A model generated the notes under the pieces. The model had not been told where the DNA came from and made no database searches. It saw only the letters and a list, made by a program, of their open reading frames with translations. Shown here piece after piece: positions 43,545-55,606 of a stretch of 64,000 nucleotides of DNA; position 1 is the first letter of the stretch; each line of letters begins with the position of its first letter. The stretch covers positions 19,657 to 83,656 of the forward strand of contig DATIZL010000084.1 in the NCBI GenBank assembly GCA_035517115.1. The letters run 5' to 3'. The position numbers and the translations under genes were made by a program. The DNA comes from Hyphomicrobium_A sp035517115 (GTDB taxonomy: Bacteria; Pseudomonadota; Alphaproteobacteria; Rhizobiales; Hyphomicrobiaceae).

Positions 43545-44153
43545 ATGGCTGCAAGATCGATCATCATCGGCATCGCCGGCGCGGCGTTGGGCCTTGCCGC
43601 TGCGGTCGCCCTGCTTCCACAGGTGCGCGAGCGGCTCTTTCCGTCCGTCGAGCGGCAAGTGAGCGGCAAGGCGCTCATCGGCGGCGCCTTCACGCTCACG
43701 GACAGCACAGGCAAGCGCGTCACCGAGCAGAGCTTCCGCGGGAAGTACATGCTTCTGTTTTTCGGCTACACCTCGTGCCCCGACATTTGCCCGGCCGGGC
43801 TGCAGCTCATGGCGGGGGCGCTCGAGAAGCTCGGGCCCAAGGCCGAGCGCATCACGCCGGTGTTCATCAGCGTCGATCCCGAGCGCGACACGCCGGAAAA
43901 GCTCGCAGGCTACGTGAAGAATTTCGATCCACGCCTCGTTGGCCTCACCGGCACGCCCGAGGAGATCGCCGCGGTTGCCAAGGCCTACAAGGTCTACTAC
44001 GCCAAGACGCCGAGCAAGGAGCATCCCGACGACTACACGATGGATCACACGTCGATCATCTACGTGATGGACCCGAACGGCGAGTTCGTCACCCACTTCA
44101 CGCCGGCGACGAGCGTCGACGAGATGGCGGCCAAGCTCGGCAAAATCCTCTAA
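43545..44153 (+). CDS. senC: SCO1/SenC/PrrC family copper chaperone
   Basis: A 202-aa membrane-anchored thioredoxin-fold protein. One N-terminal anchor (residues ~5-25), then the copper site: CPDIC (Cys78, Cys82) and His168 in MDHTSIIYVM. It inserts copper into the CuA centre of cytochrome oxidase and in Rhodobacter is genetically tied to RegB/RegA signalling. ISVDPERDTPEKL is conserved. It diverges from regB. Confidence 0.94.
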   Translation: MAARSIIIGIAGAALGLAAAVALLPQVRERLFPSVERQVSGKALIGGAFTLTDSTGKRVTEQSFRGKYMLLFFGYTSCPDICPAGLQLMAGALEKLGPKAERITPVFISVDPERDTPEKLAGYVKNFDPRLVGLTGTPEEIAAVAKAYKVYYAKTPSKEHPDDYTMDHTSIIYVMDPNGEFVTHFTPATSVDEMAAKLGKIL

Positions 44154-44194
44154 CTCCCGAAAAAATCAGGCACGCTGGGTTGCGCGGCACGTCC

Positions 44195-44209
44195 GCCACA
44201 CAGTGTGGC
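44195..44209. other. 15-base palindrome downstream of senC
   Basis: GCCACACAGTGTGGC has 7-base arms about a central A, in the 204-base gap between senC and the YgjP-type gene. The arms leave no loop, so it is more likely a protein site than a terminator. No known regulator is suggested. Confidence 0.3.
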
Positions 44210-44357
44210 AGATTCGGTTGCTCCGCTTCCGTTGCGGCTGGTGAGATGGCCGAATTTGCTCTAGTTGTGAGGAGACCCTCACGGTGACCAGAGTGTTGCA
44301 CGTTGGCTTCGGCGACAGCTCGGGCCATGCGGTTCTGCTTCCACACGAGGGACGGCC

Positions 44358-45113
44358 ATGCGGCGCATGAGAGCGCTCGAGGAGCAAGTATTGAAGCGTC
44401 CCCGTATCGAGGAGCTCGGCTGCGAGGTCGAGGTTCGCCGTCACCCTGGTGCCCGCCGTCTGACACTGCGCGTGAGCCGCACGAGGCGCGCAGTCATCGT
44501 CACGCTCCCCGTGCAGTGCGATCTCGGCGAGGCGGGGCACTTCCTCAACCGCAATCTCGAATGGGTGCGCGAGCGCCTCGACAGCCTGCCGCGGCCCGTG
44601 CCCTTCTCGGACGGCGCGCTCATGCCGCTGCGCGGCGACTTCCACCGCCTCGCGTTCTCGGGCAAGCGCACCGCTTGCGGCGTCGTGCAGCGGCTGACCA
44701 CAGGCATAGCGGTGCCGGAGCTGCACGTATCCGGGCGCGCCGAGCACGCCCCGCGCCGCCTGCGCGACTGGCTGTTCGAGGAAGCGCGCCGCGATCTCGA
44801 CGCGCGCGTCCTCCATCACGCCCGCACCCTCGGCGTGGCGCCGAAGCGCATCGCCGTGCGCGACCAAGCGAGCCGCTGGGGCTCCTGCTCGACCACCGGT
44901 GTGCTCTCCTTCTCGTGGCGGCTCATCCTCGCGCCTGCGCGCATCCTCGACTACGTCGCCGCGCACGAGGTCGCCCATTTGAAGGAGATGAACCACGGAC
45001 CGCGTTTCTGGGCCCTCGTCGAGCGCACCATGCCGGCGATGAAGGAGGCCAAGAGCTGGTTGCAGCTCTACGGGCTCGACCTGCACCGCTACGGGCCGCC
45101 CGGGCCCGCCTGA
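44358..45113 (+). CDS. YgjP-type (DUF45/WLM-like) metallopeptidase
   Basis: A 251-aa protein with zinc motif HEVAHLKEMNH (His203, Glu204, His207) and the preceding RWGSCSTTGVLSFSW, which defines the M48-related YgjP family. The N-terminal half is a beta-rich domain (RRLTLRVSRTRRAVIVTLP). Cytoplasmic; function not established in most species, with an ATP/UTP-linked phosphatase claim for E. coli UmpH-context homologues remaining unclear. Convergent with the PBP1A-type gene (10 bases). Confidence 0.9.
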   Translation: MRRMRALEEQVLKRPRIEELGCEVEVRRHPGARRLTLRVSRTRRAVIVTLPVQCDLGEAGHFLNRNLEWVRERLDSLPRPVPFSDGALMPLRGDFHRLAFSGKRTACGVVQRLTTGIAVPELHVSGRAEHAPRRLRDWLFEEARRDLDARVLHHARTLGVAPKRIAVRDQASRWGSCSTTGVLSFSWRLILAPARILDYVAAHEVAHLKEMNHGPRFWALVERTMPAMKEAKSWLQLYGLDLHRYGPPGPA

Positions 45114-45123
45114 GACGGCACGC

Positions 45124-47172
45124 CTAATCCCCGAAACGCCCAAGCGACATGCGGCCGTCCGGCGGCTCGCGCAATTCCGCGCGCGAGCCCGTCGCCCCGG
45201 CTGGAGCTTCGGAGCCCTGCAGCGCGCGGGCAATGAAATCGTCCCCGATGGCTTCCTGGGGATGCATCGCCGCCCCCGGGGACAGAGGCGCAGCGGCTGG
45301 CGGCAGGCTCGAGGTCACCACGCCCTGCAGCGGCGGCGGTTCCCGCCCCTGGTGCGCGGCCAGCATCACCTCGTGCCAGATGTCCGCCGGCAGACTGCCG
45401 CCGACCACGCGGTTCATGGCCGTGCCGTCGTCGTTGCCGACCCACACGCCCGTCGTCACGTCCGCCGAGTAGCCAACGAACCAAGCGTCGCGGAAGCCTT
45501 GCGAGGTGCCCGTCTTGGCCGCGGCCGCGTAGGGCAGCGCCGCGCGGCGGCCGGTGCCGGAGGTGAGGGTGGCGTTGAGCATGTCGGTCATGGCGGCGAC
45601 CTGCGCCGGCGCGACCGCCTGCACCGGCGGCTGCGGCTGGTGCGCGTAAAGCACCATGCCTGAGCGCGTCACGATGCGGCGCAGCACATAGGGCTCGACC
45701 GCGCGGCCGCCGTTGGCGAACACGTCGTAGGCGCCGGCGAGCTCCAATAACGTCACCTCGGAGGTGCCGAGCGCCAGCGACGCGTCCGTACGCAACGGAG
45801 ACTGAATGCCGAGCCGCCGAGCCGCCGCAGCGACGCGCGCGGGCCCGAGCTTCAACGCGAGCCGTACGGCGACCGCATTGACCGAGCGCGACAACGCCGC
45901 GCGCATGGTCATGGTGCCCTGGTACTCGCCGTTGTCGTTGCGCGGCGCCCAGCCGGAGACGCTCACGGGCAGGTCCTCGACCATGCTGTCGGGCGTGTAG
46001 CCGGCCTCGAGCGCGGCAAGATAGACGAACGGCTTGAAGGCGGAGCCCGGCTGCCGCCGCGCCCTGACCGCGCGGTCGAACTGGCTCTCCTGATAGGAGC
46101 GGCCGCCGACGAGGGCGCGAATGGCCCCGTCGGTGCCGAGCACGATGAGCGCCGCCTGGCTCGCCTGCAACTCGGCCCCGCGCGCCGCGATGTTGCGTGA
46201 CAGGATCTCGGAGGCGCGCACCTGCAGAGGCTTGTCGAGCGTCGTCTCCACGACGACGTCCTCGCCGCCCGAGCGCGCTTCCAGCGGCAAAGCGTCGAGC
46301 ACGTAGTCGATGGCGTACTCCGCGCCGGCGTCCGGCGTCCGGCTCGCTTGCGGCATGCCGGCCATCTGGGCGCCGGCCTCGCGCTCCTCCTCCGCCGTGA
46401 TGAAGCCGGCTGAGCGCATTTGCGCCAGCACGATGCGCCCGCGCGAGCGCGCGTACTCGGCGTTGGAGACGGGAGAATACTTCGACGGCGCCTTCAACAG
46501 GCCCGCGACGAGCGCCGCCTCGGCGAGCGTCAGATTGCGCGCGGGCTTGCCGAAATAGCGCCGCGCCGCCGCGTCGACGCCGTAGGCGCCGCCGCCGAGG
46601 TACATGCGGTTGAGATAGAGCTCGAGGATGTCCGATTTGGAGAGCCGCGACTCGAGCCAGAGCGCGAGCGAGAACTCCTGCAGCTTGCGCGCGAACGTGC
46701 GGTCGGAGGAGAGGTAGAGGTTCTTGGCGAGCTGCTGCGTCAGTGTCGAGCCGCCCTGCACGAAGTGCCCGGCGCGCGCGTTCGCGATGGCGGCGCGCAA
46801 GAGGCCCAGCGGGTCGATGCCGTGGTGCTCGAAGAAGCGCCGGTCCTCGGTCGCGATGACCGCGTTCACCATCGTCCGGGGCATGAGATCGAGCGGAACG
46901 TAGTCGTCGACGCCGCCGCGCTCGCCGATGAGGGAGCCGTCGCGGGCCAGCACCCGGATCGACGGCTCGCGCGCGTGCGTGCGCATGGTCAGAGGGTCGG
47001 AATAGAGGACCTGGTTGCGCACCTGCATGGTGCCGAGCGCGGCCCCGCCGGCGACCGCGATATAGAGCGGCCACACGAGAAACAGCTTCGTCGCAAGCGA
47101 GGAGCGCTTCTTTGTGCGCCCCTTGGGCGCAACCGATATCGGAGCCGGCTTCTTGCCCGAAAACAATCCCAC
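45124..47172 (-). CDS. Bifunctional penicillin-binding protein, PBP1A family
   Basis: Class A peptidoglycan synthase, 682 aa from GTG 47172, which has GGGGGA about 6 bases upstream. It starts with a basic cytoplasmic tail, one membrane helix (LFLVWPLYIAVAGGAAL), then GT51: ATEDRRFFEHHGID with catalytic Glu, and GGSTLTQQLAKNLYL. Transpeptidase: SxxK in PGSAFKPF, SxN in SRSVNAV, and KTG in AAKTGTSQGF. A Pro/Ala-rich C-terminus is likely disordered. It is a second class A PBP besides pbpC. An ATG at 47223 is an alternative start. Confidence 0.93.
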   Translation of the reverse strand: MGLFSGKKPAPISVAPKGRTKKRSSLATKLFLVWPLYIAVAGGAALGTMQVRNQVLYSDPLTMRTHAREPSIRVLARDGSLIGERGGVDDYVPLDLMPRTMVNAVIATEDRRFFEHHGIDPLGLLRAAIANARAGHFVQGGSTLTQQLAKNLYLSSDRTFARKLQEFSLALWLESRLSKSDILELYLNRMYLGGGAYGVDAAARRYFGKPARNLTLAEAALVAGLLKAPSKYSPVSNAEYARSRGRIVLAQMRSAGFITAEEEREAGAQMAGMPQASRTPDAGAEYAIDYVLDALPLEARSGGEDVVVETTLDKPLQVRASEILSRNIAARGAELQASQAALIVLGTDGAIRALVGGRSYQESQFDRAVRARRQPGSAFKPFVYLAALEAGYTPDSMVEDLPVSVSGWAPRNDNGEYQGTMTMRAALSRSVNAVAVRLALKLGPARVAAAARRLGIQSPLRTDASLALGTSEVTLLELAGAYDVFANGGRAVEPYVLRRIVTRSGMVLYAHQPQPPVQAVAPAQVAAMTDMLNATLTSGTGRRAALPYAAAAKTGTSQGFRDAWFVGYSADVTTGVWVGNDDGTAMNRVVGGSLPADIWHEVMLAAHQGREPPPLQGVVTSSLPPAAAPLSPGAAMHPQEAIGDDFIARALQGSEAPAGATGSRAELREPPDGRMSLGRFGD

Positions 47173-47277
47173 GTGTCCCCCGAGCTCTGATTCGCGTCGC
47201 GATGGCCGCGAGCGAACGCACACTCGGGGCGCAAGGCGACCCTAGCGGCGCCCTGCTAAGAGCCGGTTAACCATGCG

Positions 47278-47589
47278 CTAGCTGAGGCGGCGGTGAAGCG
47301 CGAAGAACGGCCACGCGATGAGCGCGAGCAGAATACGCGCGAGCACGATGAAGAACATGAACACCAGCTGGCGGTCGTCGAGCAGGAACTCGATCCACAC
47401 GTTGTACTTGGGGTTGAGCGGCGTGCCGGTGATGATCTCCTTTACGTCGTGCGCCCACCGCAGCGAGGCCGACAGCGCTTCCGGCCAGTGCACGCCGACG
47501 AAGACGAGAAGCACCGCACCGAGGATGAGCGAAAGGACGATGTTGCCGACGGAGAAGAGCGCACGCAGCACGTCAGGAAAATCCCGCAA
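47278..47589 (-). CDS. Small two-segment membrane protein, unrecognised
   Basis: A 103-aa protein with two hydrophobic segments (NIVLSLILGAVLLVFVGVHW and LVFMFFIVLARILLALIAW) separated by a ~35-residue polar loop (DVKEIITGTPLNPKYNVW). It lies 105 bases upstream of the PBP gene on the same strand and could share its transcript. I do not recognise the family. Confidence 0.65.
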   Translation of the reverse strand: MRDFPDVLRALFSVGNIVLSLILGAVLLVFVGVHWPEALSASLRWAHDVKEIITGTPLNPKYNVWIEFLLDDRQLVFMFFIVLARILLALIAWPFFALHRRLS

Positions 47590-47771
47590 AGAGCCAGCGC
47601 CTCTCGCGCCTCGAGCTCCAAGCTACCCCGGGCTTGGGCGTCATGAAAGAACCTTAACGCTGTGTGGAGATGCGTACCCATATGGAGCGGCGGGCTGGCT
47701 TGTCGCGGTTCCCGCCTACGGGTGCGCTCGCCAAAGCCTGGAGCAGCGCGCGATTTTATCGGAGCCTTCCA

Positions 47772-48215
47772 ATGGCCTACGCCGCCTATAGCCGCCCAAC
47801 CATCGAGCGCCTAGAGCACGAGGCGGTCGAGGCCGCCATGGCCCGCGCCGCTCTCGTCGCGCGCGTCATGGATGGGCTGTTCGTCATTCCCGGCACGGGC
47901 ATCCGGCTCGGCTTCGATGCCATCTTAGGCCTCGTACCCGTCGCCGGCGATCTCATCGCGCAGGCGATCGCGACCTACATCATCTGGGAGGCGCACCAGC
48001 TCGGAGTGGGCAAGGTCACGCTCCTGCGCATGTTCGGCAACACGCTGATCGATACCGTCGTCGGCTCGATCCCGATTGCGGGCGACGCCTTCGACGTCGC
48101 CTTCCGCGCCAACCTGAAGAACCTGCGCCTCCTGCAGCGGCATTTGGAAAGGCAGGGCTATCGACCCGCAGGCAAAGGCCCTGTCATCGACGGCGACTTC
48201 CGCCGCGTGGCGTAA
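47772..48215 (+). CDS. DUF4112 family membrane protein
   Basis: A 147-aa protein. After ~35 residues of helix (RPTIERLEHEAVEAAMARAA) comes the DUF4112 core: MDGLFVIPGTGIRLGFDAIL, GLVPVAGDLIAQAIATYIIW, and a second repeat GSIPIAGDAFDVAFRANLKN. Short hydrophobic helices with PxxGD motifs suggest a membrane-associated protein; function unknown. The ATG at 47772 follows GGAG; in-frame ATGs at 47664 and 47682 are weaker. Confidence 0.85.
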   Translation: MAYAAYSRPTIERLEHEAVEAAMARAALVARVMDGLFVIPGTGIRLGFDAILGLVPVAGDLIAQAIATYIIWEAHQLGVGKVTLLRMFGNTLIDTVVGSIPIAGDAFDVAFRANLKNLRLLQRHLERQGYRPAGKGPVIDGDFRRVA

Positions 48216-48236
48216 TCGCTAGCGGCGCTCATTGTC

Positions 48237-48259
48237 ATCCTCGGGCTTGTCCCGAGGAT
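48237..48259. repeat. Rhizobiales-type palindromic repeat
   Basis: ATCCTCGGG and CCCGAGGAT form a 9-bp stem around CTTGT, followed by CCATCCCTCAG. This is the familiar dispersed palindromic element of Rhizobiales intergenic DNA. It lies between the convergent DUF4112 and gyrB genes and may act as a terminator. Confidence 0.8.
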
Positions 48260-48287
48260 CCATCCCTCAGCTGCGGATCGATTGAGG

Positions 48288-50729
<2,442 letters not shown>

Positions 50730-50878
50730 CTACCGGGTTGTCCTTGGGGTCTTTCTGGCCTCGAAATTCTTATACCACAAACGGGGCAAAAAGGGGTGCG
50801 AAAAAGCGCCCTTCAAGCTCCGTAAACCATGCCAAATGCGACATCTATTTCAATGGGTTATATAGGCACCCGCGCGGC

Positions 50879-52090
50879 TTAGGCGGATGCGGCAAAGAGG
50901 TCCGTCACGACCCCTTCCTCAACCCTGCGGAATCGGGCCTTTCCAGTGAGCGCCGAGAAGGCTTGGGCATCGGTTCCCGTCATCCAGGCTTGGGCCCCCA
51001 GACGCAGGACCTCGCCAAACAGCGCGGCCCGGCGCACCTCGTCGAGATGGGCCGTTACCTCGTCCAGAAGCAGCAACGGCGCGACCCCGTGGTGGCGCCG
51101 CGCGACGAGCTCCGCGTGCGCCAATACGAGCCCCAGGAGCAGGCCCTTCTGCTCGCCCGAGGAGCACAGCCGCGCCGGCATTGCCTTGTCGAGGTGCGAC
51201 ACGAGCAGGTCTGAGCGGTGCGGTCCATCGAGCGTGCGCCCGGCCGCGCGGTCGCGCTCGCGCGCCTCGCGCAGGATCATTGCGTAGGACTCCTCCACCT
51301 CGACGGCGGCCATGCGCTCGAGATCGGCTTCGAGCGTGCCCTCGATGGCAAGCCCGGCGGCGGGAAACGGCGAAGAAGGGTCGCGCACGCGCCGCTCCGC
51401 CGCGATGACGGCCAGCGCCGCGACGGCCTCGGCGCGCGCGGCCGCGATTGCGGTGCCGGTCTCGGCCATCACCAGCTCGAGCCCTTCGAAGCGGGCGTTG
51501 TCGCGCACGCCGTCGGCGAGCAGCCGGTTCCTCTGCTGCATGGCGCGCTCGAATTGGCCGACACGCGTGCGGTAGCCGGCGTCGAAGCAAAGGATCAGGC
51601 GATCGAGAAAACGGCGGCGCTCGGAGGCGGGACCGGTGAAGAGGGTGTCGAGCGCCGGCGTGACCCAGACGAGCTCCACGTACTCGGCGAGCTTGCCCGA
51701 GCCGCCCGCGGGCGCGCCGTTGATGCGCACGATGCGGGAGCCGCGCTCGCTCTCGGCCGCTGCCGCGGTGAGCCCGGTGCCGATGTCGACCGGGCCATGG
51801 GCCGTGTGCACGCGCGCGGCAACCGCCCAGCCGCCATCGCCAGCCGCACGCGCAAGCTCGGGATAGGTGGCGCGGCGCAGGCCGTGACCCGGCGCCAGCA
51901 GGGACACGGCCTCGAGCAGGTTCGTCTTGCCGGCCCCGTTGGCGCCGATCAGCAGCTGCGGCTCGGGCCCGGCGCTGAGCGTCAGGTGCGCATAGTTGCG
52001 GAAGTTGGTGAGCGTCAGCCGCTCGACCCAGAGTGCGGCCGCTGTATCTCTCTGCGCCTTGGAAACTGGCCCCCGGGCCGTCGCTGCCAC
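50879..52090 (-). CDS. recF: DNA replication and repair protein RecF
   Basis: SMC-like ATPase that loads RecA at single-strand gaps. 403 aa. Walker A is GANGAGKTNLLEA (about residues 49-61), signature region LCSSGEQKGLLLGLVLAHA, and Walker B LLLLDEVTAHLD. LTLTNFRNYAHL is the family N-terminal motif; the first ~25 residues before it are poorly conserved, so the start may lie a little further in. It is 1 base from the dnaN stop, so coupled. Confidence 0.96.
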   Translation of the reverse strand: MAATARGPVSKAQRDTAAALWVERLTLTNFRNYAHLTLSAGPEPQLLIGANGAGKTNLLEAVSLLAPGHGLRRATYPELARAAGDGGWAVAARVHTAHGPVDIGTGLTAAAAESERGSRIVRINGAPAGGSGKLAEYVELVWVTPALDTLFTGPASERRRFLDRLILCFDAGYRTRVGQFERAMQQRNRLLADGVRDNARFEGLELVMAETGTAIAAARAEAVAALAVIAAERRVRDPSSPFPAAGLAIEGTLEADLERMAAVEVEESYAMILREARERDRAAGRTLDGPHRSDLLVSHLDKAMPARLCSSGEQKGLLLGLVLAHAELVARRHHGVAPLLLLDEVTAHLDEVRRAALFGEVLRLGAQAWMTGTDAQAFSALTGKARFRRVEEGVVTDLFAASA

Positions 52091-52091
52091 G

Positions 52092-53210
52092 CTAGACCCG
52101 CATCGGCATCAGGACGTAGAGCGCGCTCTCGTCGCTCGGGTCGTTGACCATGGTCGGCGAGCCGGGGTCGGCGAGCTTGAAGCAGGCCTCCTCGCCCTCG
52201 AGCTGGCCGGCGATGTCGAGGAGATAGCGGGCGTTAAAGCCGATCTCGAGCGGGCTGGCCCCATACTCGACGCCGATCTCCTCGGTAGCGCTGCCGCCCT
52301 CCGGGTTGTTGACCGAGAGCACGAGCTTGTCCGGCTTGATGTTGAGCTTCACCGCGCGCCCGCGCTCGCTCGCGATCGTCGACACGCGGTCGACCGCACC
52401 CATGAACTCCGCGTTGGAGACCTTCATCTCCTTGTCGTTCGATTGCGGAATGACGCGGCCGTAGTCGGGGAAGGTGCCGTCGATCAGCTTGGAGGTGAGC
52501 GTCACGCTGCCGATCTCGAAGCGCACCTTGGCCGGGCTCACGCCGACCTTGACGGTGGCCTGGCTGTCCTCGATCAGCCGGTGCAGCTCGTGCACCGTCT
52601 TGCGCGGGATGATGATGCCGGGCATGCCCTGGGCGCCCTTCGGCAGCGGCAGCTCCACCTGCGCGAGCCGGTGCCCGTCGGTCGCCACCGCGCGCAGCGT
52701 CGCTTTCTTGTTCGACTGCGCGGTGTGCAGGTAGATGCCGTTCAGGTAGTAGCGCGTCTCCTCGGTCGAGATGGCAAAGCGCGTCTTGTCGATGAGGCGC
52801 TTCAAGTCCTGCGCCGACAGCTCGAACTCCTGGCTCATCTCGCCGGAGCCGATGTCGGGGAAGTCCTCGGCGGGAAGCGTCTGCAGCGCGAAGCGCGCCT
52901 GGCCCGAGGTGAGGGTCAAGCGCTCCTTGTCGCCGTCCTTGCGGATGTCGACCTGCGAGCCGTCGGGCAGCTTGCGCACAATGTCGTGCAGCATGTGGGC
53001 GGGCACGGTTACCGCGCCCGGCGCGCTGATGTCGCCCGGCACGCCCTCGACCACCTCGCGCTCCAGGTCCGTCGCCTTGAACTCGAGCTTGGAGTCGCGC
53101 GCGCGCAGCAGCACGTTGGAGAGGATCGGGATCGTCGTACGCCGCTCGACCACGCTCGTGACGTGGCCGAGCGCCCGCAAGAGTTCACCACGTTCAATCA
53201 CAAGCCGCAT
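52092..53210 (-). CDS. dnaN: DNA polymerase III subunit beta (sliding clamp)
   Basis: Ring-shaped processivity clamp. From ATG 53210 (GAGGAAAT 5-8 bases upstream) the protein is 372 aa, the usual length; an upstream ATG at 53270 is not needed. Three DNA-clamp domains are visible: opening MRLVIERGELLRALGHVTSV, middle VATDGHRLAQVELPLP and C-terminal LYVLMPMRV, with the partner-binding pocket. It lies 288 bases after dnaA and overlaps almost directly with recF. Confidence 0.97.
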   Translation of the reverse strand: MRLVIERGELLRALGHVTSVVERRTTIPILSNVLLRARDSKLEFKATDLEREVVEGVPGDISAPGAVTVPAHMLHDIVRKLPDGSQVDIRKDGDKERLTLTSGQARFALQTLPAEDFPDIGSGEMSQEFELSAQDLKRLIDKTRFAISTEETRYYLNGIYLHTAQSNKKATLRAVATDGHRLAQVELPLPKGAQGMPGIIIPRKTVHELHRLIEDSQATVKVGVSPAKVRFEIGSVTLTSKLIDGTFPDYGRVIPQSNDKEMKVSNAEFMGAVDRVSTIASERGRAVKLNIKPDKLVLSVNNPEGGSATEEIGVEYGASPLEIGFNARYLLDIAGQLEGEEACFKLADPGSPTMVNDPSDESALYVLMPMRV

Positions 53211-53498
53211 GGCTATTTCCTCGGCGCGTTTTTTGAGGGGGCCCGCCTCGCTGCGGGCGAATGGGGCCACCGGCCCCCATGGCGGTGGAGCGCGGGCTGG
53301 GACCGGGAACTGGCGTGTTTATGGATTCGCGCCCCGTGCAACTTGACCCGATGCCGCTGCCTTTTTCAAGGGCGGGTTTTCGGGGGACGGGCCAATCCTT
53401 AGCCGGAGCGGCGTAAGGAGCGGCGCCAAAAGCGCCGCCCCTCCCCGCTTAGACCCGCCGTGCACGCCCAGCGCGGCGGCCCTATGTCCGGTCGAGCC
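53211..53498. other. dnaA-dnaN spacer with GC hairpins
   Basis: A 288-base spacer with no gene. Two strong stems: GCCCGC/GCGGGC at 53241-53258 just before dnaN, and GCGGCGC/GCGCCGC with loop CAAAA at 53420-53438 just after dnaA. Neither has a T-tract on the transcribed strand, so they look like leader or mRNA-end structures rather than clear terminators. Confidence 0.5.
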
Positions 53499-55031
53499 CT
53501 AGTGGCTCAACAGCTTTTTCAGCTCCTCGAGCTCGTCCTTGAGCCGCGGATTGTCCACGAGCTCGCCCTCGATCTTGCGAATCGCGTGCAACACCGTGGT
53601 GTGGTCGCGATTGCCGAACCGGCGCCCGATCTCGGGCAGCGAGCGCGCAGTCAGCTGCTTGGCGAGGTACATTCCGACCTGCCGCGGCCACACCACCGAG
53701 CGGTGGCGCCGCTGCGAGAGCAGGTCGCCCTTCGACACGCCGAAGTGCCGTGAGATGATGCGCAGGATGTCCTCGATCTTGATGCGGCGCGGCTCGAGCC
53801 CCTGCACCAGATCGCGGATCACCGTCTCGGCGATGTCGGGCGTGATCGCGGTGCGCATGTACTGCCACGTCGCGTAGAGGCGGGTCACCGCACCCTCGAG
53901 CTCGCGTCCGCTCTCGGTCAGGCGCTCGGCCAACAGCTCGAGGATCTCACGGCCCAGCGTGAAGGAGGGATCGAGCGCGCGCTTCTCGGCGAGCCGCTTC
54001 TCCAAGACCTTCAAGCGCAGCTCGTGGTCGAGCGAGCCGATCTCGGTGACGAGCCCGCGCTGCAGCCGCGAGCGCATGCGCTCGTTGAGCCGCTCCACGT
54101 GATTGGGCGCGCGCGCGGACGCCACCACCACCTGCCGCCCGCCGTCGAGCAGCGAGTTGATGATGTGGTCGAACTCCTGCTCGGTGCGCTCCCCGTGCAT
54201 GAACTCGAGGTCGTCGATCAAGAGGATGTTGATGGCGCGGAACTTCTCCTTGAACGCCAGCGGATCCTGGCTGCGCAGCGCCTCCACGAACTGATAGCGG
54301 AAGCGTTCCGCGGTCAGATAGAGCACCTGCGCGTTGGGCGCGCGCCGCTTCACCTCCCAGGCGATGGCGTGCAGGAGGTGGGTCTTGCCGAGGCCCACGG
54401 CCGAGTGGATGTAGAGCGGATTATAGCCGCGTCCCTCGCTCATCGCCGTATCGGCGACCTGCACGGCGCCCGCATGCGCCATGCGGTTCGACGCGCCCAC
54501 GACGAAGCTCTCGAAGGTATAGCGCGGATCGAGAGGGGAGCCCTCGAAGCCGCCCACGCTGGTGCGTCCGGCCGCCTGCGCGGCCGCCAGGATGCCGGAG
54601 CCTCTGGCCGCCTCGGCACTGCGTGCACCGTTGAGGCCGGTCTCGGACGCGGTGTTCCCCGGTTGACCGTCCTCGCGCACGGCTACGCGCGCGCTCGGCT
54701 GGCGCAGGACCACATCGACCTTCTCCGCACCCTTGAACTCGGCGCGGCAGCACGCCAAGAGGTCGTCCGCGTAGTGGGACTGGATCCAAGTCTTCAAGAA
54801 CTTCACCGGCACCGAGACCCTCACGGTCTTGGTGTCGAAGCCCTCGAACTCGAGCGTATGGAACCAGCTCGTGAAGATGTCGTCGCCGAGCCGCGCCCGC
54901 AACATGGCGCGTGTCTTCTCGCCGCGAGGCTCGCCCTTACCGTCTTCCGCCGCCGCTGCCGCCTGCGCTTGAGCCGCACCCGCACGCACGCCGCCTACGA
55001 CGGTGCGTTCCGCTTTCTCGATCGTTTGCAT
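53499..55031 (-). CDS. dnaA: Chromosomal replication initiator DnaA
   Basis: AAA+ initiator that binds DnaA boxes and opens oriC. 510 aa: domain I (DIFTSWFHTLEFEGF), an Ala/Gly-rich linker, domain III from about residue 185 with Walker A in VGLGKTHLLHAI, Walker B in ILLIDDLEFM, and sensor Arg residues (NERMRSRL), then domain IV with the DnaA-box signature GNRDHTTVLHAIRKIE. The start ATG at 55031 follows a GGGGG stretch. Usual gene order dnaA-dnaN-recF-gyrB follows. Confidence 0.98.
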   Translation of the reverse strand: MQTIEKAERTVVGGVRAGAAQAQAAAAAEDGKGEPRGEKTRAMLRARLGDDIFTSWFHTLEFEGFDTKTVRVSVPVKFLKTWIQSHYADDLLACCRAEFKGAEKVDVVLRQPSARVAVREDGQPGNTASETGLNGARSAEAARGSGILAAAQAAGRTSVGGFEGSPLDPRYTFESFVVGASNRMAHAGAVQVADTAMSEGRGYNPLYIHSAVGLGKTHLLHAIAWEVKRRAPNAQVLYLTAERFRYQFVEALRSQDPLAFKEKFRAINILLIDDLEFMHGERTEQEFDHIINSLLDGGRQVVVASARAPNHVERLNERMRSRLQRGLVTEIGSLDHELRLKVLEKRLAEKRALDPSFTLGREILELLAERLTESGRELEGAVTRLYATWQYMRTAITPDIAETVIRDLVQGLEPRRIKIEDILRIISRHFGVSKGDLLSQRRHRSVVWPRQVGMYLAKQLTARSLPEIGRRFGNRDHTTVLHAIRKIEGELVDNPRLKDELEELKKLLSH

Positions 55032-55150
55032 TGAAACCCCCGCAAAACTTGGTCGACTTGCTCCTCAAAGTCTCCTGAGCAAATTCCAGGTGTCGCCCTC
55101 CGCCGCCGCGGCTGCGCATCCGGTCTTCTCTCAGTCTTCCGAAACGGGCG

Positions 55151-55606
55151 CTAACCTTGCACCCAAGCCAAGCCGGCCGCCTTCCAGCCGGCTAGCTGCC
55201 CTCGATGACGGCTGGCATCGAGAGGCCCCTCGAAGCCATCCGCAACATTCCTGCACCGCCGATACCCGATGCCCGCCATGGCTTCCGCTGCCATGCGACT
55301 TCGGGCACCCGACCGGCAGATGAAAAACAACTCGGAGTCATTGGTGGCGCCCGCCGCATCGAGCACCTTTGTCAGCCGCTCCGGAAAGCCCGCATCTATT
55401 TTGCTGTCCGGAGAGGTTTGCCACTCCACCGTGAGAACGCGCTTGCCGATCTTCTCCAGGTCGGGAAGCCCGACGAAGGTCCACTCGGCCCGCGTGCGCA
55501 CGTCGATCAGTACTGAGCCGGGATCCTCTTCGAGGTGCGCCCAAACCTCTTCCACAGGCACATCCTGGATGTGGACGGCTTCCATCGACTGCACTTCGTC
55601 CTCCAC
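55151..55606 (-). CDS. Rhodanese-domain protein
   Basis: A 151-aa single rhodanese domain with active-site Cys97 in FICRSGARSR and the conserved SVLIDVRTRAEW. Sulfurtransferase activity is likely; the acceptor is unknown. An ATG at 55585 (7 residues shorter) is possible. It lies upstream of dnaA on the same strand, next to the candidate origin. Confidence 0.9.
   Translation of the reverse strand: MEDEVQSMEAVHIQDVPVEEVWAHLEEDPGSVLIDVRTRAEWTFVGLPDLEKIGKRVLTVEWQTSPDSKIDAGFPERLTKVLDAAGATNDSELFFICRSGARSRMAAEAMAGIGYRRCRNVADGFEGPLDASRHRGQLAGWKAAGLAWVQG

Noticed and set aside
53241..53258. GC hairpin before dnaN considered as a terminator
   Set aside because: On the dnaN-coding strand it is followed by an A-tract, not a T-tract, and it lies just upstream of the ribosome site.
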